A stretch of 64,000 nucleotides of DNA from Candidatus Vagococcus giribetii. GTDB lineage: Bacteria; Bacillota; Bacilli; Lactobacillales; Vagococcaceae. The translations under genes and the position numbers were made by a program. How positions within the stretch are numbered: position 1 is the first letter of the stretch; every line of letters begins with the position of its first letter. Location: contig NZ_JAFLVX010000006.1 in NCBI RefSeq assembly GCF_017316185.1, positions 1 through 64,000 of the forward strand, written 5' to 3'. This document shows, in pieces, positions 35,391-44,462 of the stretch. The notes beneath the pieces were generated by a model that ran no database searches, was not told the origin of the DNA, and saw only the letters and a list, made by a program, of their open reading frames with translations.

Positions 35391-37064
35391 CTATTCTTCA
35401 TCCTTTTTTATATATAGTTTATAAGTATAAGGTGCTACTGTCTTACCAATAACATCTTCTGAATCCATTTTTAATATCCAATCTGAATAGCTATCTAACC
35501 AAGCAGGTGCGACTACTTCTTCACCCGTTAAGTTAACAAGCACAAGGGCTTCTTCTTGGTTGTATTGTCGTTTATACGCCAAGATATTATCCGTAGTTTC
35601 TAAAAAGATAACCTCTCCAAACGTAAATAAATCTTCTGATTTAAGTTGAATCAACTGTTTATAAAAGGCTAACACACTCATCTCATCTTGACTTTCCACT
35701 GCTACGTTATAGAACATTTCTCTGTTTTCACCAATCCAGTTGGCCTTTGTAGAAAATCCAGCAAATTCACTAGCATCCCACTGCATGACACCACGACTAG
35801 CTTCTTTATTAACTGAAGCAATTCGTCTTAAAGCCTGTTCTTTTTTTAATCCATTCTCTAATAACTGAATGTATTGAGAGGTGGCTTGAGGACTTTGGAA
35901 AAGCTCAATGTCACGAATTTCTAAATTTTTCATACCAATTTCTTCTCCGTAAAGAATGACTGGAATACCTCGTAATAAATACATAGATAGAGCTAATGCT
36001 TTAGCACTCTTATCACGGTATTGAGTGTCATCTCCAAAACGAGACACAACTCTAGGCATGTCATGATTATTCCAATAAAGGGTTGGTAGTTTTCCTTCTG
36101 AAAGGGAGTGTTGCCATTTTTTTAGTTTTTGTTTCATTTCAGGAGCATCAAGAGTTCGTTTCTCTAAGCCCTTAGGTATCCTCTCATCTTGTTCAATGAT
36201 TCGTTCAGCAAAATGATCAAAGGAAATAACCGTTTGGCATAAATCTTCACGAATATAACTATCTGCCAACTCAGGCGTTGCTGAAGCGGCTTCACCTAAA
36301 ATAAAGCAATCTGGTTTCACTTCTTTAATCTCTGAGATAAACTCTGATAAGTAGCGTTTTACTTCAGGTAGATTCGCATAATACTCTTCCGCAATAGCAA
36401 TCTCACCTGCTGGTACATTAGGAACGTCCTTATTAAAATCGTCTTTGATCATATGAATAAAGGCATCTAATCTAAAACCGTCTACTCCTTTATCTAACCA
36501 GAACTTAGCGATTTCTACCATGGCACGCTTCACTTCAGGGTTTTTCCAATTTAAATCTGGCATTTTTTTGGCAAATAAGTGAAAGTAATACTGATTACTT
36601 TTTTCTTCTTTTTCCCACACAGAACCACCAAAAAATGACTCCCAATTATTTGGTGCTACTCCATCTGCTTTTTCATCAGCCCATAAATAATAATCACGGT
36701 AAATATTGGCTTTGCCTCTTAAAGCTTCTTGGAACCACGGGTGTTGATCAGAGGTGTGATTTAACACTAAATCAAGTAAAATCTTAATATCTCGCTTGTG
36801 TGCTTCATGAATTAACGTTTCAATATCTTCTAAGCCACCGAAAATCTCATCAATGGCATAGTAGTTGGAAATGTCGTAACCGTTATCAATTTGTGGTGAA
36901 ATAAATATGGGATTTAACCACAGAGTATTAACGCCTAAATCTTTGATATAATCCAGAGAATCAATAATCCCTTTTAAATCACCAATACCGTCTCCATTCG
37001 TATCTTTAAAGCTTTTAGGATACACTTGATAAACAACTGCCTTTTCCCACCATGCCTCTTTCAT
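35391..37064 (-). CDS. GH13 alpha-glucosidase (oligo-1,6-glucosidase type)
   Basis: A 557-residue GH13 enzyme with the calcium-loop sequence DTNGDGIGDL, nucleophile D200 in DGFRLDAF, acid/base E258 in ILGEAA and D335 in WNNHDMPR. It resembles MalL/oligo-1,6-glucosidase and trehalose-6-phosphate hydrolase-type enzymes; the maltodextrin context favours cleaving glucose from short alpha-glucans. The start is the ATG at 37064 with AGGAGG 6 bp upstream. It is the first gene of a two-gene transcript with the neopullulanase-like enzyme. Confidence 0.88.
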   Translation of the reverse strand: MKEAWWEKAVVYQVYPKSFKDTNGDGIGDLKGIIDSLDYIKDLGVNTLWLNPIFISPQIDNGYDISNYYAIDEIFGGLEDIETLIHEAHKRDIKILLDLVLNHTSDQHPWFQEALRGKANIYRDYYLWADEKADGVAPNNWESFFGGSVWEKEEKSNQYYFHLFAKKMPDLNWKNPEVKRAMVEIAKFWLDKGVDGFRLDAFIHMIKDDFNKDVPNVPAGEIAIAEEYYANLPEVKRYLSEFISEIKEVKPDCFILGEAASATPELADSYIREDLCQTVISFDHFAERIIEQDERIPKGLEKRTLDAPEMKQKLKKWQHSLSEGKLPTLYWNNHDMPRVVSRFGDDTQYRDKSAKALALSMYLLRGIPVILYGEEIGMKNLEIRDIELFQSPQATSQYIQLLENGLKKEQALRRIASVNKEASRGVMQWDASEFAGFSTKANWIGENREMFYNVAVESQDEMSVLAFYKQLIQLKSEDLFTFGEVIFLETTDNILAYKRQYNQEEALVLVNLTGEEVVAPAWLDSYSDWILKMDSEDVIGKTVAPYTYKLYIKKDEE

Positions 37065-37094
37065 GTTACCCCTCCTTTTAATCTGTTCATTCAT

Positions 37095-37149
37095 AGTCTA
37101 TGAAATGTTCTTTCATAACTCAACTAAAAAAAGAATGTTAACGATAACA
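37095..37149 (-). promoter_or_regulatory. promoter and operator of the GH13 pair
   Basis: Minus-strand -35 TTGAGT (37118-37123), 17-bp spacer, -10 TAGACT (37095-37100). An operator TGTTAACGATAACA lies at 37136-37149, again 12 bp upstream of the -35 box. The operator differs by one base from that of malX and also fits the cre consensus. Confidence 0.7.
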
Positions 37150-37227
37150 AGATTTCAATTCGTGATATTATCAAACAAAAAAACGATGAAAACCTTCTTC
37201 ACTTCCCCTACTTTTAAGGTAAGCAAA

Positions 37228-37254
37228 AAAGACTAACCAGTTTGGCTAGTCTTT
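37228..37254 (-). terminator. terminator overlapping the end of the LacI-type regulator gene
   Basis: Stem AAAGACTAgCCA/TGGtTAGTCTTT on the minus strand with a 3-nt loop and a T-run. The TAG stop codon of the regulator is within the stem. Confidence 0.85.
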
Positions 37255-38205
37255 CTTTAACTTAGTACTACCACGAACAATCAACTCTGCTTCGAACAGT
37301 TGATTGCCTTGAGGGGCACCGTTTTGTTTAATTTTATTTAACAGCATGGTTGCACATGCCGCTCCCATTTCAAAAACAGATTGCTTAACAGTTGTTAGTC
37401 TTGGATAAGCAATTTGGTCTAAAAAGACACCGTCAAAACCAATCACACCGTAATCCTCTGGTATATTGGCTTCATTTTTTTGAAGTCCTCTTTCAACCCC
37501 AATCGCTAGACGATCACTACTGCAAACAAAGGCTGTATTTTTAGGATACTTACTGAATTCTTCTTCAATATAGCGATTTGAATACCTAGAACGGTTTTTA
37601 AAACGCACAATCTCAGGAACTTTTTGATACCGTTGCATGGTATTAATGTAGCCAGCTTCTCTAGAAAATTCAAAGGGCTCTTTGACATCAATACCAACAT
37701 AAACAATTTTGTCATACCCTTCTTTAATGGCATGTTCTGTCGCAATTTCTGTTCCTTTTGTGTTATCTGTATCAACAAAGTCATAACCATAGCGGTTTTC
37801 ACCAAATAAAACAAAAGGTTTTTCCAACCGTTCAACCCAGTCATTATGCTCAGCTCGCATACCTGTAATAATATACCCATCACTTTGACCTAAATCAAAA
37901 CTGTTTTCCGTCACTAACTGTAAGGAATATTGATGTTTATCTAACTCTTTAGAAATACCCATTAATAAATTCATGTAGTAAGGTTCAGTTGTATCAATCT
38001 CTTCCAAAATAAAAAACTTAATAATTTGTGTTCGATTATTGGCAAGAGCCTTTGCAGCAACATTAGGCTTATAATTTAAATCCTTCATTGCTTGAAACAC
38101 TAATTCTTTAAGCTCATCTGTCACTTTTTCAGGATGATTGATGACTCTTGAAACCGTCATTTTTGAGACGTTTGCTTTTTTAGCAACATCAGATAAAGTG
38201 GTCAT
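37246..38205 (-). CDS. malR: LacI-family maltodextrin regulator (MalR-like)
   Basis: The 319-residue protein has a LacI helix-turn-helix (TLSDVAKKANVSKMTVSRVI) and a periplasmic-binding-like sugar domain (YIITGMRAEHNDWV, FVCSSDRLAIG, VIGFDGVFLDQIAYP). Position beside the maltodextrin genes suggests it controls them; the paired operators at 33607 and 37136 are candidate targets. MalR is a repressor in S. pneumoniae but an activator in L. lactis. The start is the ATG at 38205 after GGGAGGGG; a longer frame to 38241 is rejected. Confidence 0.85.
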   Translation of the reverse strand: MTTLSDVAKKANVSKMTVSRVINHPEKVTDELKELVFQAMKDLNYKPNVAAKALANNRTQIIKFFILEEIDTTEPYYMNLLMGISKELDKHQYSLQLVTENSFDLGQSDGYIITGMRAEHNDWVERLEKPFVLFGENRYGYDFVDTDNTKGTEIATEHAIKEGYDKIVYVGIDVKEPFEFSREAGYINTMQRYQKVPEIVRFKNRSRYSNRYIEEEFSKYPKNTAFVCSSDRLAIGVERGLQKNEANIPEDYGVIGFDGVFLDQIAYPRLTTVKQSVFEMGAACATMLLNKIKQNGAPQGNQLFEAELIVRGSTKLKKD

Positions 38206-38272
38206 ATTTACCCCTCCCAATTTTGAACTGACTAATGTCATTATACGTTATTTCGAATAATAATCTAGTCAA

Positions 38273-39361
38273 TTATTTTTCTGACGTCTCGAAAACGTTT
38301 TCTAAAATGCGAGATTGTAGCCATTCTATCAACTCTTTTTCAACTCGAAATTCTCCTAAATTACTTGCTTTGTCCTCACTGGCTAGGGCTAATTTAATTA
38401 ACTCATTTGCCTCTTCTAATTGATGATTGTAAAAGTAAGTTTTAGCAGCAAGAACACGCTGATTACTTATAAGAGGGAGCTTTAAATAATTAATTAACTT
38501 CTTGTCCGATACTAACTCTTCAATTCGTTCATCTTCTCTATGTTGAGTTAACAAATAAAAGAGTAATTCTTTTTCTACCTCTAGTTGGTAGGGTAAGACC
38601 AAGTTATCTCTTTTTTGCCATAAATTGTTTAGTTTTGTGTCAACATCAGGCCAATTTCTTGTTTCTAATGATAAACCTAAGCTTAAAAGGTCTTGGAAAT
38701 GATTAAAATGAGTTTCATTCGGCACTCCTGGAATTTTCTCAAAGTAATCTTTAGATAACTCACTAAAACGACTTCCTTGTGTCATTTCAGCATTTGTTGC
38801 TAATTGAATATACAATAACTTTTGATTTTCTTTAGAGGCTTTAGCAATCTGTAACGTTTTCCCATCATTAAATCCAAAAGGAATCAAATTAGTTAACCCT
38901 GTAAAGAGTCCTAGAAAAACAAAAGCTATTGAAAATGTTGGTGCAAGTGGATAAGCCATTAAAAATATGATACTGGCTAGCCCATTAAACAGGACGCCTC
39001 CTAAAAGATATAATTGAAATGGATAGTTCTCTTTATAAGCTGGTGGTTCCAATAGACATTGCCCTAATGTGCCTGGTACTTTATGTCTCACTAAACGGTA
39101 TTTCCCATTAATTAAAACTAAGCATAGAGAAAATAACCGAAAACTTACAAATCGGTAGCCTGTTAATAAGCCTAAAACTAAATGACCACTTTCGTGGATA
39201 ACAATATGTAAAATAAAACTAATTCCGATATACAACACGACCAGTAATAAGTCTCCAAGTTGAAAGTTTATTCCAGTTTCACCTAACAAAAAACCTCCAA
39301 CACTACCTAAAACAAAACAGAATAAAAAGAACAATACTTGTTTAAGTTTACCTTGCTTCAT
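38273..39361 (-). CDS. M50/S2P-like membrane metalloprotease with soluble C-terminal domain
   Basis: The 361-residue protein has about five membrane segments in the first 155 residues. H56-E-S-G-H60 lies in the second segment, and N158-L-I-P with the N165-D166-G motif lies near 158-167. HExxH plus a distal N-P-DG motif is the zinc site of site-2-type intramembrane proteases. The remaining 190 residues are helical and have no motif I recognise; they may form repeats like TPR. It lies just after an ABC exporter pair but beyond a terminator. The substrate is unknown, and the low-similarity zinc site could also belong to a non-proteolytic relative. Confidence 0.72.
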   Translation of the reverse strand: MKQGKLKQVLFFLFCFVLGSVGGFLLGETGINFQLGDLLLVVLYIGISFILHIVIHESGHLVLGLLTGYRFVSFRLFSLCLVLINGKYRLVRHKVPGTLGQCLLEPPAYKENYPFQLYLLGGVLFNGLASIIFLMAYPLAPTFSIAFVFLGLFTGLTNLIPFGFNDGKTLQIAKASKENQKLLYIQLATNAEMTQGSRFSELSKDYFEKIPGVPNETHFNHFQDLLSLGLSLETRNWPDVDTKLNNLWQKRDNLVLPYQLEVEKELLFYLLTQHREDERIEELVSDKKLINYLKLPLISNQRVLAAKTYFYNHQLEEANELIKLALASEDKASNLGEFRVEKELIEWLQSRILENVFETSEK

Positions 39362-39397
39362 GACTCTCCTCCTTTTCTATTAGTTTAACATAAAAAA

Positions 39398-39425
39398 GAG
39401 ACTAGTACTTTTAACTACTAGTCTC
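39398..39425 (-). terminator. terminator after the ABC exporter pair
   Basis: A perfect 10-bp stem GAGACTAGTA/TACTAGTCTC with an 8-nt loop and a T-run on the minus strand, 37 bp before the M50 gene start. There is no space for a new promoter after it, so the M50 gene may depend on readthrough. Confidence 0.85.
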
Positions 39426-39438
39426 AAAACATATTGTC

Positions 39439-41220
39439 TTAAATTCGGCTATTTTGTAGACGGTACATATCATAATACAAGCCCTCTTGTATTATGAGCT
39501 CATCATGATTACCACGTTCTACAATTTTTCCTTTTTCTAATACTAAAATAAGATTAGCATCTTTAATCGTTGATAAACGGTGGGCTATGGCAATCGTTGT
39601 CCGACCATGTCTCATTTTTTCTAATCCTTGTTGAATGAGATTTTCTGTTTCTGTATCGATATTAGCTGTGGCTTCATCTAAAACAAGTATTTTAGGATCT
39701 GTCACAATGGTTCTAGCAAAAGAAATCAATTGACGTTGACCACTTGAAAAGCTTGAACCACCTTCTAAAACTTTAGCGTGATACTTACCAGGTAAGGTAT
39801 TGATGTATTCATCTGCCTGAACAAATTTAGCAGCTTCTACAATCTGTTCATCAGTTATCTCTTTATTCAAGAGGCGAATGTTACTTGAAATGTCTCCGTA
39901 AAACATAAACGCATCTTGAAGCACTAAACCCATCTTTTCTCTCAACTCAGTCATTGGGTAATCTTTGATATCTACGTCATCAATCAAGATTTGCCCTTCA
40001 TAAAATTCATAAAAACGCATCATGACATTAATGATAGAGCTTTTCCCACTACCTGTGTGTCCTACAAGAGCTACCGTTTCACCAGGATTAGCAATGAAAC
40101 TAATATTATTTAACACGTTGTGTTTTCCATCATAAGAAAAACTAACCTGTCTAAACTCGATTTTAGCGTCTTTAATTTTAGCACTTGCACCTGGGTGTTG
40201 TTGTGGTGTTACTTCTTCATGATCCAAGATATGAATGATTCGACTTCCCGCCACGACACCGTCTTGGAAAATACTTAGAAAATCCATCATATTTGTCATT
40301 GGATTAAAAAATTGTTGTACATATGAAATAAAAGCATAGATAAGCCCTACATCAACTGGTGAACTCAACGCATCTACTCCAAAAAAGCCTAAAACTAACG
40401 CAGTTGCTAAGGCAAACAATAAGTTAATAATCGGCGCTAGTAACAAGGAGTTTGTTTTAATCATCGCGTATTTTGATTGAAGATAATCATCATTACTTGC
40501 TTCAAACTCTTCTTCTAGACGTTCTTCTTGTCTAAAATATTGAACAATTGACATACCAGATATGGATTCATTTAATTTTGTGTTTAAGTTACTTAATTTT
40601 TCTCTCATACCACGGTAAATTTTAGAACTAAATTTTTGATAGTACCAAATAATCACACCGAGTATAGGAAAGAAAATTAAACAAATCAACGTTAAAGATA
40701 CATTGATAAACGACATAGCAATAAATGAGGCTGCCACACCAAATATCGCTGATAATACACTAATAAAAACTAGCCAAAATTCAAAGAGAGTTTCTGTATC
40801 ATTTGTCACACGAGAAACAATTGAACCTGCTGGTGTTTGGTCAAAGTAACGCATTCCTAATCCCTGTAACTTTTTAAATAACTCTAGACGAATGGATTGG
40901 TAAGTTTTAAGAGATCCTTTGAAATATAAAACCCACTGACCATACCAGACAAGAGCCTTAAATAAAATTCCCAAAGCATAAAGACCAGCAAAATAAAGAA
41001 TAACATCCATGGTCACGTTACCTGTGGTTAAATGATTATCCATCAGTACTTGTAAAATTTTAGGTAACAAAATATTAATCACTGCTAAAAAAACAGCAAA
41101 GGTTAGTGACAAGAAAAATTCTTTCTTAAATGGTTTAGCGAAGGTTAATAGGCGTTTAATAATGGTCTTTTGTTCTTTCATCGTAAACGATTTTGACCAA
41201 GCTGATTTTGATTCTTCCAT
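39439..41220 (-). CDS. heterodimeric ABC exporter, subunit with canonical Walker B
   Basis: The 593-residue protein has a six-helix ABC exporter domain (about 1-340) and an ATPase domain. Walker A is GHTGSGKSS, Walker B ILVLDEATANID retains the catalytic glutamate, and the signature is the deviant FSSGQ instead of LSGGQ. The start ATG shares one base with the stop of the partner gene (TAATG), implying coupled translation. It resembles EfrB/LmrD/BmrD-type multidrug exporters. The substrate is unknown. Confidence 0.9.
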   Translation of the reverse strand: MEESKSAWSKSFTMKEQKTIIKRLLTFAKPFKKEFFLSLTFAVFLAVINILLPKILQVLMDNHLTTGNVTMDVILYFAGLYALGILFKALVWYGQWVLYFKGSLKTYQSIRLELFKKLQGLGMRYFDQTPAGSIVSRVTNDTETLFEFWLVFISVLSAIFGVAASFIAMSFINVSLTLICLIFFPILGVIIWYYQKFSSKIYRGMREKLSNLNTKLNESISGMSIVQYFRQEERLEEEFEASNDDYLQSKYAMIKTNSLLLAPIINLLFALATALVLGFFGVDALSSPVDVGLIYAFISYVQQFFNPMTNMMDFLSIFQDGVVAGSRIIHILDHEEVTPQQHPGASAKIKDAKIEFRQVSFSYDGKHNVLNNISFIANPGETVALVGHTGSGKSSIINVMMRFYEFYEGQILIDDVDIKDYPMTELREKMGLVLQDAFMFYGDISSNIRLLNKEITDEQIVEAAKFVQADEYINTLPGKYHAKVLEGGSSFSSGQRQLISFARTIVTDPKILVLDEATANIDTETENLIQQGLEKMRHGRTTIAIAHRLSTIKDANLILVLEKGKIVERGNHDELIIQEGLYYDMYRLQNSRI

Positions 41221-42971
41221 TATCTCACTCCCCCTTCGATTTTACTTTCTAACTGTTGGTAATCATACATCTTATTGTACCAACCATCTAATGCTACTAG
41301 TTCCTCATGTGTCCCTCTTTCAATAATTCTTCCTTCATCAATCACTAAAATTTCACTGGCATGTTTGACACTACTCAAACGATGGGTACAAATAATTGTT
41401 GTTTTATCCGCACGAGAAGTTTTTAAATTCGTTAAAATTTTCTCTTCTGTTTTAGCATCAACTGCTGATAAGGCGTCATCTAAAATTAGCAATTCTGGTT
41501 GAACTAAAAGAGCTCGAGCAATTGATATCCGCTGTTTTTGACCACCAGATAGTGACACACCTCTTTCACCTACCATGGTGTCATAACCTTCAGAAAAACC
41601 AAGAATATCTTCATGAACAGCCGCCTCTTTTGCAATTCTTTCAACTGCTTGTTGACTAGCTTTTGGTGCACCAAAGCGAATGTTATCTCGAACCGTCATA
41701 GAGAATAAAAAGTGGTCTTGAGGCACATAACCAATAGAATGGAGTAAAGCATCTAATGTGTAATGTTGAATGTCATTTCCATCAATCTTGATAGAACCTT
41801 CATACGAATCGTACTCTCGCATAAGTAATTTAAGCATGGTTGTTTTACCTGCCCCAGTCTTTCCAACAATCCCCAAAGTGTGACCTTCTTTTAGATCGAA
41901 CTGAACATCTTGTAACGTTGGTTCTTTATCCCCGTGATAGGTAAAGGACTCCACATTATAAGATAAATCACCTTTAGCCGGTTTTGAAATACCTGTTGTC
42001 ATCTCTTTAATACTTGATTCTTCTCGCATTAACTCTGAAACACGATCATAACTGGCATTCCCTCGTTGAATAACATTGAAGAAACGACCAATCGCAAACA
42101 TCGGCCAAACTAACATACCAATATAATTAAAGAACGAGATTAACTGACCAATTGAGATGGTTCCATTACTGACATAGTAACCACCTAAAATAATGGAAAT
42201 AATATAAGATAGACCAATAATTAAAGTAATCAGTGGATCAAATAAAGCATCTAAGTTGTTAACTTTGGTGTTTTTCTTAATAGAATAATCAATTTTTTCT
42301 TTAAAATCCTCGATGTCTTCTTTTTCTTGACCAAATGTTTTAATTACTTTGATACCTGTAATACTTTCCTGTGTCTTATCGTTTAACTTAGAGAATGCCG
42401 CTTGAGATTCTTTAAACGCGTCATGCATTTTATTACCTAATTTACTTGATAATAATGCCAATAGCGGAAAAGGAATCAAGGCAATCACTGTTAATCTTGG
42501 ATCAACAAAAAGCATCATAGCAACAATGGTAATCATCCCTGTGATAAATGCATCAGCAAATGTCAAAATACCTGCTCCTGCAACGTTTTGAATAGCATTC
42601 AAGTCATTTGTGGCATGAGCCATCAAGTCCCCTGTTCGGTATTTTTGATAAAACACTTGATCCATTTTTGTAAAATGATGGAACAGTCGTTTTCGCATCA
42701 GTTTTTCTAACCGAGCAGCTCCACCCCATATGTGTTTACGCCACACATAGCGCAAACCATAAACAGAAAAAGCTGAAACAACCAAAACTGAAATCCATAG
42801 CACTAGCTTATCCCTTGTTAGTGTGTTTTGTGTGATATTATCCACCACAATCCCGATAACTCTCGGTGGAATTAATTGAATCACTGCTACTAATATTAAT
42901 GTTGATACCCCGATAAAATAATTCTTTTTCTCTTCCTTAAAAAACCAAGATAGTTTTCTAAAAATAGCCAA
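41220..42971 (-). CDS. heterodimeric ABC exporter, subunit with degenerate Walker B
   Basis: The partner half-transporter, 583 residues. The membrane domain spans about 1-320. Walker A is GKTGAGKTT, the signature LSGGQKQRISIAR is canonical, but Walker B reads LLILDDALSAVD, with Asp where the catalytic Glu should be. Together with the deviant signature of its partner this predicts one degenerate and one working ATP site, as in LmrCD, BmrCD and TM287/288. A TTG at 42971 (MAIFRKLSWFF) fits the AAGGAG spacing better than the GTG at 42980, which overlaps it. Confidence 0.9.
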   Translation of the reverse strand: MAIFRKLSWFFKEEKKNYFIGVSTLILVAVIQLIPPRVIGIVVDNITQNTLTRDKLVLWISVLVVSAFSVYGLRYVWRKHIWGGAARLEKLMRKRLFHHFTKMDQVFYQKYRTGDLMAHATNDLNAIQNVAGAGILTFADAFITGMITIVAMMLFVDPRLTVIALIPFPLLALLSSKLGNKMHDAFKESQAAFSKLNDKTQESITGIKVIKTFGQEKEDIEDFKEKIDYSIKKNTKVNNLDALFDPLITLIIGLSYIISIILGGYYVSNGTISIGQLISFFNYIGMLVWPMFAIGRFFNVIQRGNASYDRVSELMREESSIKEMTTGISKPAKGDLSYNVESFTYHGDKEPTLQDVQFDLKEGHTLGIVGKTGAGKTTMLKLLMREYDSYEGSIKIDGNDIQHYTLDALLHSIGYVPQDHFLFSMTVRDNIRFGAPKASQQAVERIAKEAAVHEDILGFSEGYDTMVGERGVSLSGGQKQRISIARALLVQPELLILDDALSAVDAKTEEKILTNLKTSRADKTTIICTHRLSSVKHASEILVIDEGRIIERGTHEELVALDGWYNKMYDYQQLESKIEGGVR

Positions 42972-42997
42972 GTCCTTCACTCCTTTTTTAAAACAAA

Positions 42998-43023
42998 AAA
43001 CAGGTGCAAAAATGCACCCGTTT
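42998..43023 (-). terminator. terminator after yneF
   Basis: Stem around GGTGCA/TGCACC extended by AAAC/GTTT with one mismatch, followed by a T-run on the minus strand. Confidence 0.8.
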
Positions 43024-43060
43024 CATTACAGTATTTTTGAAAACATGACTCTGTTAATAC

Positions 43061-43291
43061 TTATTTTTTCTTATTAGTATTTTGAGACTTCATGTTTTGC
43101 ATCATTTGACGAATTTTCTTTTCAGAAGGTTTTTGACCCATCTGAGCCATCATCATACGTAACATATCCTCATTAACGGGAGGATTTTTTTCTAATTGGT
43201 TTTCAAATGTTTTTTTAGCAAAAAAGAAGCCACCTACTGCACCTGCTAATAAAGCAATCACAATTAATAAAATAACTAATCCTGTATTCAT
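43061..43291 (-). CDS. YneF-family (UPF0154) small membrane protein
   Basis: A 76-residue protein with one N-terminal membrane helix (about 5-25) ending in [14 protein letters not shown], then the conserved [29 protein letters not shown]. This matches the UPF0154/YneF family found throughout Firmicutes; its function is not known. The ATG at 43291 fits the family start. An in-frame GTG at 43303 overlaps AAGGAG. It has its own terminator and sits between nfo and the exporter genes. Confidence 0.88.
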   Translation of the reverse strand: MNTGLVILLIVIALLAGAVGGFFFAKKTFENQLEKNPPVNEDMLRMMMAQMGQKPSEKKIRQMMQNMKSQNTNKKK

Positions 43292-43363
43292 AATTTTTGA
43301 CACTCCTTCCTCCGGTTAATTGAACTCACATTAAGATATTTTACTAGATATTCCCCTAAAAAG

Positions 43364-43383
43364 AAAGGTCTTTTCCTACCTTT
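43364..43383 (-). terminator. weak terminator after nfo
   Basis: A 6-bp stem AAAGGT/ACCTTT with an 8-nt loop followed by CTTTTT on the minus strand. Confidence 0.5.
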
Positions 43384-43384
43384 T

Positions 43385-44281
43385 TTAACTATTCATGATT
43401 AAAGTTAATAGGTCTTCATTAAATTTATTTTGTCTTAACATTTCAATTTCATACAAATAAGGAGCTTTTGCTGTCTTTTTATCTTCTCCAACAAATGGTG
43501 TTTCTAAAATCTTAGGTAACTCTGCTAATTGTGGATGATGCACCACATAACTTAATGCCTCAAAACCAATTGTTCCAAAACCAATATTAGCATGACGGTC
43601 TTTATGAGAACCTTGTGGATTTTTTGAATCATTTACATGAATGACTTTCAAACGATCTAATCCAATGATTTTATCAAATTCTTCAAGGACTCCATCAAAA
43701 TCTTCTCGTACATTATAACCAGCATCATTAATGTGACATGTATCTAAAGTAACAGATAGTTTCTCATTATGAGTCACCCCATCAATAATACGGGCAATCT
43801 CTTCAAAATTACGTCCAATCTCAGTTCCTTTACCAGCCATTGTTTCTAAAGCAATTTGTGGTGTTTGGTCAGCACGTAGTACTTCGTTTAACCCTTTAAT
43901 AATCTGATTAATTCCTTTATCTACCCCTTCACCGACATGAGCACCAGGGTGCATAGTGATTTGAGTTGCGCCAATAGCTTCAACACGTTCAATTTCTTGT
44001 CTTAAAAAATCAATCGCAAAGCCAAAATTTTGTGGCTTAATCGTATTTCCTAAGTTAATAATATACGGGGCATGAACCACGATATCTTTAATATTCAAGT
44101 CGTTAGCTGCCATGAATTCTAAACCAGCTTCAATATTTAGCTCCTCAATGGGCTTTCTTCTTGTATTTTGCGGTGCACCTGTATAAATCATAAAGGTATT
44201 AGCTTTGTATTCTTTTGCCGTTTCAGCAGAACCTAATAACATTTTTTTTCCGTTCATGCTCACATGAGAACCTAATAACAT
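43385..44281 (-). CDS. nfo: endonuclease IV
   Basis: Nfo cleaves 5' of abasic sites in base excision repair using three zinc ions. The 298-residue TIM-barrel protein starts [20 protein letters not shown] and shows [44 protein letters not shown] and [10 protein letters not shown], the metal-binding signatures of the family. All are present. It is transcribed away from the PBP gene; the 181-bp gap between them holds both promoter regions, with a TATAAT for the PBP at 44428-44433 but no clear -35. Confidence 0.95.
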   Translation of the reverse strand: MLLGSHVSMNGKKMLLGSAETAKEYKANTFMIYTGAPQNTRRKPIEELNIEAGLEFMAANDLNIKDIVVHAPYIINLGNTIKPQNFGFAIDFLRQEIERVEAIGATQITMHPGAHVGEGVDKGINQIIKGLNEVLRADQTPQIALETMAGKGTEIGRNFEEIARIIDGVTHNEKLSVTLDTCHINDAGYNVREDFDGVLEEFDKIIGLDRLKVIHVNDSKNPQGSHKDRHANIGFGTIGFEALSYVVHHPQLAELPKILETPFVGEDKKTAKAPYLYEIEMLRQNKFNEDLLTLIMNS

Positions 44282-44462
44282 ATCTATCTCTCCCTATTCA
44301 TTGATCCCTATTATTGTACTGTTTATCATATGGACAAACAAGTTTGTTGCTCTTCTTTCTTTATGAAATAGCATGTAATAACTCGTTTATTTTTCAATGA
44401 AAACTAGGAATAGACTAACTTAAATGATATAATTTTATCATTATAAGTTTTGAGGTGATAAT

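Noticed and set aside
38206-38272. A clear malR promoter
   Set aside because: A good TATAAT is visible, but the nearest TTGACT is 21 bp away; too uncertain to list as a feature.
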